DNA from: Perkinsus olseni
Taxonomy: Eukaryota; Perkinsozoa; Perkinsida; Perkinsidae
Reading direction: 5' to 3'
NCBI GenBank assembly: GCA_013115135.1
Contig: JABANP010000384.1
Coordinates: forward strand, 1-52,150
Length of the DNA: 52,150 nt
A program made the translations under genes and the position numbers. Positions 13,326-21,617 of the stretch are shown here, piece after piece. The notes under the pieces are model-generated. The model ran no database searches, was not told the DNA's origin, and worked only from the letters and a program-made list of their open reading frames with translations. Within the stretch, counting starts at the first letter, position 1. Each line of letters begins with the position of its first letter.

Positions 13326-14427
13326 GGTCTTGATGAACAGCATGGCACGATTGAGCGCCATATGTTTCACGAAAAAATTCAATTTTTTCGTGAAATTTTT
13401 TTACAATTTTTAAAATTGTAATATTATCGATTTAGTGCACAGCAGCAACGAAATAACGAAGTCTGGCACGGCGGGTTCAACTATAGCACCCAGGGTGGCA
13501 GGGACGATAGGCGGGACGGTCCCACTAGGACCTCGATCAACCTCCATAAGAGCAAACCAAACAGATATTCTAAGATGAGTAACTTATGACCACCGTGGTC
13601 ATCGTGAGCCATCAACTGATCACCACCAACTCATCATGAGTTGGAGCCTCTGACTTGGACGACTGTATTCGTTTCCAGATCTACCGTGGAGGATGTCAGA
13701 TCAGGCAGCCGGGTCAGCCGGGCCGTTCCGCTGCCTTTTTTACGAAATTCCCCTCACTGAGGGGCCCTCAGTAACCGTTGGCGCCTCACCGATTTGACCT
13801 AAGCTTAAAGCCCCACCCGAGTTGGACCACCTTGGAACTCTCACAACTTCTAAGTTCGAAGCCTGGTCCTTGCTATTATCGCTAGGAGACAGGTAGATTG
13901 TGCGTTTACACAATCACAAATTTCCAGTAGACCTTGCTACCTACTAAGGCTCAGTAGGTAGCAAAACTTCGATCTTGCAAACTTCGGCTTAGTAACTAAG
14001 CTGCACTTCGTAACTCGGTGTGCCTTCACCACAATAGACTCTATACAGTCTAAAAGCCGAAGGCAACACCTTACGCCACCGATTGAGGCCTCTGATGTCA
14101 CGAGAGACATGCCACCCCCGAGGGACACTAGCCCGAGAACCTGCGTTCATTTATGCGCGGCAACGATGGTTTTGGCTTAGTGCCGTTAACAACGTCCTCA
14201 GATCCCAAACATTAACGAGATGCTTGGACTAAGCCTGGTGATCTTGTTTGTATGTGTTTCATGATGGATCGGTTTCGTAATTTACTCGAGCATATCCCGA
14301 CGTGCCGGACATAGTCGACCGGAGCGAGTGCAAAGTGTCTCAGTGAATGCGTACCTGCTCAAGCTAGGCTAAAGAGCTCGCACCATTCTCGAGGTGTTCG
14401 TTGTTGGAATGCCCTGCATGATGGCTA

Positions 14428-14449
14428 CTCTTGCGGCAAGAGTCTTGCC
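14428..14449. repeat. 22-bp inverted-triplet insertion
   Basis: X = TCTTGC, perfect; it overlaps the 17-bp-arm palindrome at 14440-14474. Confidence 0.85.
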
Positions 14450-14649
14450 TTAGTCCGACTAAGGCAAGACTCTAGGGCGACTAAGTTAGTCGCCTTCCTA
14501 TCGAGGAATGTGCTGTCCCCAACCAGGAGCAGAGCCAACGAGTTCGTAGTGTCGTCCACTGAACGGGCCCTCACCAGCGACACATTGCTGAGTATCCGAC
14601 TCCAGTGACGATTGACCTGTCCCAAACAGGCTTTCTCTCTTCGTGTCGT

Positions 14650-16023
14650 ATGTGGACTTCACTCTGCTTCCTCTCGTTCTACACCATGGGTGCTGCTCCA
14701 GCTTCAAGTGTAGAAAGACGGCCCTCATTCCATCCGGAGTTCTACAAGGCTATTGCATTTCCCTGGGTTATTAGGGAGTTTCCATGGTGTTGCTCTGCGC
14801 CGCGGTGTCCTAACAGAACTACCTACACCTGGGATTATTACTTCGGCCAGCTTTTGGATATGGGTGTGAGGAACTACATCCTCGGTGGGAACAGGGTTAA
14901 CCGTGAAAGCAGAATCGAGAGGGTGGAACGACAATTCTACCCTCCCTGGGATATATCCGGGTTCATGTCCCTGAAGCATGAGGTGGATTGTCGAGGCGGG
15001 AGAATACTGGCTGATCTGGGCTTATTCTGGTTCCCATCTTGGAAGGAGACTTTGAATAAGACAGCTTTCCTTGAGAGTGTCGCTAAGTTCATCACGGATT
15101 ATCCCGTCGATGGTTTTATTTTGTGGTTTCCCGGATATAGCCCGGCTACGTGGGAGACTGATATCATTCAGTCCGTAACAGAGTGCTTTAAAGCTATCAA
15201 AGAACTCAGGATGGTTACCGGACTTGGGTGAGGTCGACACTGAAGAATCGGAGCCGCTGCTATTTCCGGCGGCTCTCGAGTTGTGGAGATCCCTCATCAT
15301 CAAATTGCCAGGTTCTCTTCTGAAAAATGGTATCGAGTGAGGGACGCCGGGTTGGGAGGTGTGGCCGACCTAAACTTCACCTACCTATATTCCGATACAC
15401 CTGAGTTCATCACGAATCGTTTCGCTCGGCAAGTAGTCAGAAATGCCACTGGCAGGTGTGGATAAGGAAACTCTCATTCTAGGCGTAAGTATGGTGTGCT
15501 TGACATTGTGTGGACCACAAAGTGTAGCCAGACCGTTAAACAGCAGAACTTTGACCCGTTGCGATCAGTCGCCGTCTGGTTCTATCCGAGCGATGGGTTG
15601 CATGCTGCAACTGGTAGCCTAAGGCACCCTACTTGCGGTGGCTTAGGCCCAGCTGGCCCAGTTGAGCTGGGTTGCTCAGTTGCTACAGCTGAGCTGATAT
15701 GGCCGACTGCTTGGAAATCGTCCTTCTTAGGTATCTCTCCTAACCTCTTTACAACCATACGGCTATTCCAGCGCAATCTTGGATCTCCATGCGAAACCTG
15801 ATGGATTTGGTGTGGTCACTGACCACTGGTCAGACTTGCAGATGGAACACTCGTTTACTACAACTCTCAAAAGAATGCGAGGGACAAGCTGCTATATGCA
15901 AAGAGGGAGGGACTTCATGGCATTTTTCTGGAGGGTGGAAATCTTTGGTTTCAAGACCTGCTTGCGTGGGATGTGCGCTCTCTTTGCTACGCCCTGTCCA
16001 AGCTGGCCAAGAGATCAAGATAA
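14650..16023 (+). pseudogene. GH18-like secreted protein, copy A (broken)
   Basis: Fourth and most diverged member of the tandem family. Exon 1 (14650-15227) has the signal peptide, CPNRTTYTWDYYFGQ, and PVDGFILWFP at the position of the GH18 catalytic motif. Exon 2 begins at 15312 (VADLNF). It lacks two bases at about 15450 compared with copies B-D, giving a stop soon after. Exon 3 (about 15765-16023) contains GYSSAILDLHAKPDG and then, at 15812-15833, a 22-bp inverted triplet. Without those 14 inserted bases the frame runs on as in the paralogues (LVYYNSQKNARDKLLYAKR) to the stop at 16021. Two independent lesions make it a pseudogene. The upstream frame lacks an ATG before 14650. Confidence 0.75.
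15812..15833. repeat. 22-bp inverted-triplet insertion in GH18-like copy A
   Basis: X = TGGTCA, perfect. It lies in exon 3; discounting the 14 added bases puts the flanking codons in the same frame as in copies B-D. Confidence 0.95.
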
Positions 16024-16328
16024 CCGAAAGTAGTGCGTCGCAGCCTCCGACTCAGAGGGATAGTATCACTCTCCCCCACCCCTGTATCCCTGGGGATCCC
16101 AACCTGGGATACAACTCCGCTATCGTCCATAACTTTTTCGATGAAGGGCCTATCAGTCTCACATTCTTTGAAATATTTATGAATTTGATTAACAAGTTTA
16201 TTTGTTTGATTTGGAGAGGAGTTAGAATAGTGGGCGAACGAATGGGACTCTCATCATAGGAGGCATGGTCCTTAAGCTCTTCGCTGGTGGTAACTGAGAC
16301 CCTTGATATGAGACTCTGAAAAGCCGAT

Positions 16329-16350
16329 AGCACAGTCTGTGCTGCACAGA
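16329..16350. repeat. 22-bp inverted-triplet insertion
   Basis: X = GCACAG, perfect. Confidence 0.85.
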
Positions 16351-16569
16351 TGTCTCCTTCGCGTGATGTGCGATCCATATGGAGAAAGTTGGCAATTCGA
16401 TCCCGAAATCCTGAGAAATTTTAGGTAGCGATTGAGCCGCTCGGATCATTCAGTAGCGAGGACAAGGCTAGTAGCCTTGCCCTCGCGAGTCGCGAGGCGC
16501 GACCTATAGTATCCTCCACGGCGCTCTGGACAAATTTGACCACTGCGTCGCACGCAGTGGTCGACGGGA

Positions 16570-16591
16570 GTGAATGCCATTCACTGAATGG
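16570..16591. repeat. 22-bp inverted-triplet insertion
   Basis: X = TGAATG, perfect. Confidence 0.85.
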
Positions 16592-16703
16592 GGCATGTGC
16601 CGTGCGGACCTTCGCCACTGCACGAGTACTACTCGTGAGAAGCTACTAGCTTCTCTATGGGTCTGTCGGACTCACTTCAATGCCCTCACCATCCCTTGTC
16701 CTC

Positions 16704-16725
16704 TGTCAGACTCTGACAGTCAGAG
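16704..16725. repeat. 22-bp inverted-triplet insertion, first of an overlapping pair
   Basis: X = GTCAGA, perfect; shares six bases with the next one. Confidence 0.85.
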
Positions 16726-16740
16726 CCTCTGACTCAGAGG
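16719..16740. repeat. 22-bp inverted-triplet insertion, second of an overlapping pair
   Basis: X = TCAGAG, perfect; built partly on the last copy of X of the preceding triplet. Confidence 0.85.
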
Positions 16741-16763
16741 ACTCAGTGATGGCATCGAGCTCC

Positions 16764-16785
16764 ATACGAGGCTCGCATTGCGAGG
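16764..16785. repeat. 22-bp inverted-triplet insertion, near-perfect
   Basis: X = TGCGAG (first copy TACGAG). The homologous site in the LARP-like region (about 40631-40646) is 14 bp shorter. Confidence 0.85.
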
Positions 16786-17160
16786 GTACAGAGACGACCA
16801 ACATACACGAAGACCGGCACGTATATATCAAAGAAGAGCCGATGCCGGGTGGAGAGTCCTCCAAACCATCATGGGAAGTATTACTCCCGTCCCCGGTCCG
16901 GACTACCTGCAACGCAGGCTCTGCATTTCGACGGCTATTTGCCATCGAGCCAAGCTCGACGAGTGTTCATCTCTCGGCCTGACTTGTGGATGTCTGACTC
17001 TGACGGCCTGAGACGTGATGTCTCGAAGCCGCATATGTTTGGTCGGCTTAGCCATCGGTTCAGCCATTGAGCCAAAACTCTTGACACGTCTTCGCACTTT
17101 CCGTTCTGGAGACCCAGAACTAATCCAACGACGTGATAATCCTTGACGAAGTTCTTGACA

Positions 17161-17182
17161 CTTTACAATGTAAAGTTTACAT
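17161..17182. repeat. 22-bp inverted-triplet insertion
   Basis: X = TTTACA, perfect. Confidence 0.85.
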
Positions 17183-17471
17183 ACAAAAACTGCCTCTTTA
17201 AAAGCCTCATTCCAGAAGGTGAACCATAGTTTGCCCAAGTCAGCTAGAATTCTACCGCCCTGAGGGTGTACAGGGATTTGAAGCAGGCAGAGGGCAACAT
17301 ACGGTACAATAGAAGCCGTTCAACTCAGGCTGGACGTCACCGGAATCACCTTCTCAAGAATGGCGACCGTTGGCTTGAGTCAGGCTTAGGACGACGGTGT
17401 CAACACGTTGATGCTCCCTACATCAAGAGCATCCGATTGACTTCTAGAACGCTGGCTGATCTCGGGAGAAG

Positions 17472-17493
17472 ATAGAGATTCTCTATTAGAGAA
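17472..17493. repeat. 22-bp inverted-triplet insertion
   Basis: X = TAGAGA, perfect. The copy at about 30358-30383 is exactly 14 bp shorter here. Confidence 0.95.
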
Positions 17494-17579
17494 TACAACT
17501 AGGGACATATACACTTCTTTCTAGCGCCACAGCTAAGAGGAGACGCGCACAGTTAGTGGTCAGTGACCACTACTGGTCA

Positions 17580-17601
17580 CATGGACAGTCTATGATAGAC
17601 T
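17580..17601. repeat. 22-bp inverted-triplet insertion, near-perfect
   Basis: X = ATAGAC (first copy ATGGAC). The copy near 30480-30500 lacks it, 14 bp shorter. Confidence 0.9.
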
Positions 17602-17602
17602 A

Positions 17603-17624
17603 TGTGACAATGTCACAGTGACAT
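17603..17624. repeat. 22-bp inverted-triplet insertion
   Basis: X = GTGACA, perfect. Also absent, by exactly 14 bp, from the copy near 30490-30505. Confidence 0.95.
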
Positions 17625-17667
17625 ACCATGTCAGACATAGTCGCGTCCCGATAGTTATCAATCGTTA

Positions 17668-17689
17668 CAGGTCGACGACCTGAGGTCGT
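17668..17689. repeat. 22-bp inverted-triplet insertion
   Basis: X = AGGTCG, perfect. Confidence 0.85.
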
Positions 17690-17819
17690 TGCATTTATGG
17701 TTTCAAACCCATCGTCGCTAAACTTGAGCTACTGAAGTATGTACGCGTGCGTAGGGACACTCCGCACGAACCGCCCGACGAACGAATCGTGCTATCATCG
17801 AGCTTTCAGCCGGCTAGCA

Positions 17820-17841
17820 CGGATAAGTTATCCGGGATAAC
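17820..17841. repeat. 22-bp inverted-triplet insertion
   Basis: X = GGATAA, perfect. The paralogue at 30670-30705 has a different triplet three bases away. Confidence 0.9.
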
Positions 17842-18231
17842 GAGGGTGATCTCTTACTGATTCAATAGAAGCGAGTTGAAGAACCATCAATGGGGTTGAT
17901 AAAAACGCCTCCACCAGTTTATGGGGATCTGTCCACCAGTTTATGTCTAGACATCAGCTCCTACTGGGACGCCAGCGTCTCGTGGTGACGTGTCTGTTAC
18001 GCCCCGTTCCTGCTTATGCGTGCAGAGTAGTCTGGACATTAGCTTTGTTTCATAGGATCCTTCCCATAAGCTCCCTCTGGCCTTAGGTTCCCCGTATGAG
18101 TAAGAATATATCAACAGTGTCCACCGTAGGTACGCAAGTGTCACGTAAAATTGCCTTGAGTGGGCAAAATAGACGCGCTTTTGTCTCATGAGATACTAGT
18201 AATGTCACACTACGGGACAACAGGCGCTAGT

Positions 18232-18253
18232 GTCTCGGTCCGAGACTCTCGGA
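18232..18253. repeat. 22-bp inverted-triplet insertion
   Basis: X = TCTCGG, perfect. The copies near 31165-31195 and 36020-36050 are exactly 14 bp shorter. Confidence 0.95.
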
Positions 18254-18623
18254 TTAACGGCTCTGATGATTAGCTCGATAGTAACCAGTGGTCCTTCCTC
18301 CACGCCAGCCAGGGCACGGAGCATGCATGTGAAGTTCACATTGTTAACCTGTGTATCCTGCCTTGGAGTTGTGACGTATCGCCATCGTGCTCCACTCAAC
18401 ATTTCGGGAGGAGTGCAATATCTTGGACATGAAGCTAGCAAGACTGACTCATCCTCGAGTATCGAAGCACGCGCAAGCCTCGAGCTAAGCTTAGAATACA
18501 GGCTGTATTCTCAGCTTATCGCAAATCAGTGAGTCCAAGAGATTGGTGATTTAATCTATCAAGCGCAAGAATTTGACCTATTTAGACTTATCACCCACCG
18601 CTATTGAGCAACTTAGCCTATCG

Positions 18624-20042
18624 ATGTTTGACCTGCGTTGGACAGGTGATTTCTCGTCGTGCCGCATGTTAGCCCCTATCAGCCTGCTATCCTTGTACAT
18701 CCTTGGCTCCGCTACACCTTCGGGCGTGGGAGGGGGTACCATGTGTACCTCTACGGAGTTCTACAAGGAGCTTTTTACCCCATGGATTTACAAGCAGACG
18801 CCTTGGTGTGACGGATGTCCCACGTGTGGCAACTATACCTGGGATTACTACTTCAATTACACCGTGGACATGGGTGTTAGAAACTATATGCTTCACGGTT
18901 ACATTATCAACCGCTCGAGTGAACTCACGACCACTGATTTTTTTGCGCCCCCCTGGGACAAACATGGGTTCATGTTTTTGAGACGGCGAGTGAACAGTCA
19001 AGGCGGGAGAATACTAGCCCACTTGAGGGGTTTCTGGTTCTCATCTTGGGAGGAGACGTTCAACAAGACAGCCTTTGTCGAGAGTGTCAAGAATTTCACC
19101 AAATACTTCCCCGTCGATGGCTTTATTCTTGGCTTCCCAAGTGGGGAGCGTGAATCCTGGCAGACTGACTTCGCTCAGGCTATGAAGGAGTGTTTCGAAG
19201 CCATGAAGGAACTAAAGATGGTCAGCGGCCTCAGGTGAGATCGACTGTCGGACTTTGGCATTGAGGAATCGCAGACGCCTCGTCTTCTTGAACTCTATCT
19301 CCAAGATCGCTCGACTCGAGCGACTCGAGTCGAGTCACTCGACGGACTCGGAGTCCGTGTCTAGGGCATTTCCAAGTATGCTGTCAGTTTCCCATCGAGA
19401 TATTGGCATAGGGTAGAGGCCGCCGGAATGGGAAGTATCGCAGACCTCAACTTCGTCTCCCTATCCCCGTCCGACCCGGACTTCATCACAGATTGTTATG
19501 CTAAGAGGGTCATAAAGAACGCCACTTTGGCAGGCGTGAAGAAGGAAACTCTTGTCCTTGGCGTAAGTAGCTGCGTCGGCTTAGGAGATGATGTATTCTG
19601 GATCCGTTATCATTACCGACCGTATCTTTCGGAACTTCTGGAAGCCTTCGGGACTCATTGAGCCGAAGGCACAATTTTCGGCTTTCGTTCAACGAGTCAT
19701 TGGGCCAATGACACTATCTGAGCCATTGTATTCGACAGTAGAATTTCAACCGCTGTGATGAAAGTATCTTCCTCTCAGATATCGGTCTCAGCCTACCCCC
19801 GTGCTCAAGGATATTCGACCGCAATACTCGATTATCATGCGGATCCCAAAGGCGATGGTGTGATAAAATTATCGGGTGGAAACATCTACTTCAACTCTCA
19901 AAAGCGTGCTACAGACAAGCTCTTGTTGGCAGAGAGGTTTGGACTACATGGCATTTATCTTGGGGCGGGTTTCTTTTTTTTCCAAGACCTGCTTCCATGG
20001 GATAAGCGCTCCCTCTTCTATGCCTTGGCTCGAAGGGCTTAA
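18624..20042 (+). CDS. Secreted GH18-fold (chitinase-like) protein, copy B
   Basis: Three exons, 18624-19234, 19388-19562 and 19779-20042, with GT-AG borders that keep the frame: 349 residues. An N-terminal signal peptide (MLAPISLLSLYILGSATPSG) predicts secretion; cysteines and N-glycosylation sites (CGNYTWDYYFNYT) follow. The order of blocks fits a GH18 TIM barrel: GGRILAHLRGFWFSSW, then KYFPVDGFILGFP at the DGxDxDxE position, IADLNFVSL, then VIKNATLAGVKKETLVLG, and a C-terminal barrel strand with WDKRSLFYAL. The catalytic DxxDxDxE is reduced to DGFILGFP: only the first Asp remains, so chitin hydrolysis is not expected. A sugar-binding or surface role is inference. An alternative start is the Met at 18666. 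The first intron carries stacked inverted triplets. Confidence 0.65.
19308..19343. repeat. Two stacked inverted triplets in intron 1 of GH18-like copy B
   Basis: X = GCTCGA (last copy ACTCGA), then X = ACTCGA, perfect. A further palindrome, GGACTC-G-GAGTCC, follows at 19344-19356. Copy C has a stretch 38 bp shorter at the same place. Confidence 0.85.
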
Positions 20043-20559
20043 CCTAGGCGTAATGCGTCTGGGGTATACACGCTCTATTTGACCTATTTATTGCTAGCAC
20101 TGATCGATGATCAGCAGTGCTTATTCAGCACGTTACTATGGATGATCTCTCGTGGGAAGTTGTGTGCCACATTCATGGTGGTCGGCATGATGCCGGCGTT
20201 GGTCCGACGGCACCGGGTGATAACGCCGACGGCATCGGTTGGTAATGCCAACTCGGTATTTTTCAGGGTGTCTCGCAAATACTATTTGTGTGCAGCATTG
20301 GGCGCGTCTGCTTTGCTCGGGCCGAGCAATGGCCGTTTTCATTAGTCAACTCAGTATAGAGGCCGTAGAAGGTCCAGCGTTGGTGTCTTCCCTACTCCCC
20401 TCTTCAAGTTAGTCTTTCCTTGGGATCTTTATAGCTATGAGTTCAGTCCAGGGGGGGGGCGTAAATCCCACATTGACTCAACTCAAAAAACTTGTTTCAC
20501 TGGGTCCTCTTCAAGGCGAGGGTTGAAGAGTTTATGTATTTGCATAGTTGATCGATAGG

Positions 20560-20581
20560 TGTCGAACTTCGACAGTCGAAG
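20560..20581. repeat. 22-bp inverted-triplet insertion
   Basis: X = GTCGAA, perfect. The copy near 33575 has point changes in it, and the copy near 38630 has only part of it. Confidence 0.85.
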
Positions 20582-20746
20582 TGTGGCCCATGTGGGCAAC
20601 TCAAGTTTTCAAGTGCATCACTCTCGGTCTCCTCGGTATCGATGCATGTCTAGCTCAAGGGTTTCGTTGCCACACTAATATAGACGTCTGAGTCACTGCG
20701 GGGAAGGTTCAGCAAGAATTGTATTCTCGAGTGTAAAATGTGTGCA

Positions 20747-20768
20747 CCTCGAGCTTCGGGGCCCGAAG
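20747..20768. repeat. 22-bp inverted-triplet insertion, decayed
   Basis: X about CCCGAA with two mismatches. The homologous stretch near 38827-38843 is 14 bp shorter. Confidence 0.7.
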
Positions 20769-20789
20769 TACTGCAAGTTTTCCAGGTCA

Positions 20790-20879
20790 CATCACGTGAT
20801 AAAGTCGATTACCACTTCGCGGTTCTCGCGATTATCATCTCGTGCTTAACGCCATTTCGCGATTAATAGGTGCATCTCC
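20790..20879 (-). mobile_element. PIF/Harbinger-like element end (fragment)
   Basis: The 90 bp match, in inverted orientation, the left end of the nested element at 26018: shared GATAAAGTCGATTA, CGCG-rich spacers and terminal GGTGCATCTCC. Only one end is present, so this is a fragment. Confidence 0.6.
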
Positions 20880-21090
20880 AATCTTCCCTTCTTTCGATAA
20901 AACGGTAAAAAGGCAAATTTCCTGCTATTTTCCGGGAGTTTCCGGAAAATTTATCGTTGTGGGGCCAAGTTGCCACTATTCGAAAAATGTAGACACCTGA
21001 CGTCATTTGCGTCAGCCTCCGAGACGAGCCGCTCACCGCGGTCACACATCTCCCACCTCCAGTTCAAAGATGGTTCAATTCTCTCTTCTG

Positions 21091-21422
21091 AAACCCCTAA
21101 CTACGGGGACTGGGAGTCGGGGCGGTGGCCACGACGGACCTGCAGGCGGTGAGGGCGAGAAGGAGCTACGCCGAATGCCCTTCCTGTGGCCTTGCGCCAA
21201 CAGTTCCTGCGTTTGGCTGCGTACAGCGGGTACACAACCCAAGTCCCGTAGAACCGGATTCCGTCACGGAATTTCTATGGCAAGGCGGGAGCGTCCGTGC
21301 GAAGACAAACGCAACGAAGCCGGACGTACCAGAGGAGTCCCAAACTCCCGGCTTACCTGTTCGCGGGTGCTGCTTTTACCTTGGAAACTTGCTGTGCAAG
21401 TCGTGGAATTAGACTAGATGCG
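21091..21422 (+). other. Open stretch disrupted by the retrotransposon (possible gene fragment)
   Basis: An open frame of 95 codons (21125-21412, with AECPSCGLAPTVPAFGCV) ends just before the 5' LTR. After the 3' LTR, the sequence continues from 27763 with another open stretch (YVSKILLNLSSTLTPEGN). The two may be parts of one gene or pseudogene split by the insertion, but the frames do not join simply. No family recognised. Confidence 0.25.
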
Positions 21423-21426
21423 TGAC

Positions 21427-21617
21427 TGTTGCTGTACGCGGACTTAGTATGGTACCAACTTGTTACCTTGTGATTCTTCAGCATTTTACATTAGCTGTAG
21501 CACGCAAGTACAAGATAGATTGGTGCAATACCTCTTGTTGATCCCTTTGTTATTATCACTACCACAAGCTACATCACCAAGGTGTTGGGTTGACTATGAG
21601 AGCGACCAGGAGCAACA
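21427..21617 (+). repeat. 5' LTR
   Basis: 191 bp, TG...CA ends inside a 7-bp terminal inversion (TGTTGCT/AGCAACA). The first ATG of the gag-pol frame (21596) is inside it, 22 bp before its end. Confidence 0.9.

Larger units (their letters stand above)
13000..14640. other. Non-coding stretch with many palindromes
   Basis: No gene recognised. Palindromes with a one-base centre: near 13366-13394 (14-bp arms, AT-rich), 13400-13420 (9-bp arms), 13585-13601 (8-bp arms), 13632-13650 (9-bp arms), 14440-14474 (17-bp arms) and 14476-14494 (9-bp arms). Also 12-bp arms with a 7-base centre near 13936-13966. Confidence 0.6.
16730..17250 (-). pseudogene. LARP-like gene remnant, upstream of GH18-like copy B
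   Basis: Read on the minus strand, about 16735-16860 aligns with the sequence around the first La-motif exon of the gene at 39.2-40.6 kb (the stretch around 40600-40720). About 16900-17110 contains a piece of its basic region (RKVRRRVK ... KPTKHMRLRD). The order of the two pieces is not that of the gene and the frame is open only in patches. The copy is old and rearranged, and carries 22-bp inverted triplets at 16704, 16719 and 16764. Confidence 0.5.
17251..18623. other. Upstream region of GH18-like copy B
   Basis: No gene. About 17285-17640 matches 30165-30540, in part 35320-35460; 18190-18540 matches 31140-31500 and 36000-36350, so it is the shared upstream block of the GH18-like units. 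Copies differ mainly by 14-bp inverted triplets (17472, 17580, 17603, 17668, 17820, 18232). Any promoter of copy B should lie in the last few hundred bases, but no motif is evident. Confidence 0.5.
20043..21090. repeat. 3' flank of GH18-like copy B (repeated after copies C and D)
   Basis: The block matches about 33061-34087 (very close) and 38171-39150 (more diverged). It holds a G-run near 20451, a block of small inverted repeats near 20205-20270 that is absent after copy D, and the Harbinger-like end at 20790-20879. No gene. Confidence 0.7.

Noticed and set aside
20451..20460. G-run (also 33471 and 38512) as a functional quadruplex or telomere-like signal
   Set aside because: A single homopolymer run per copy, with no G-tract array; copied with the duplicated flank.
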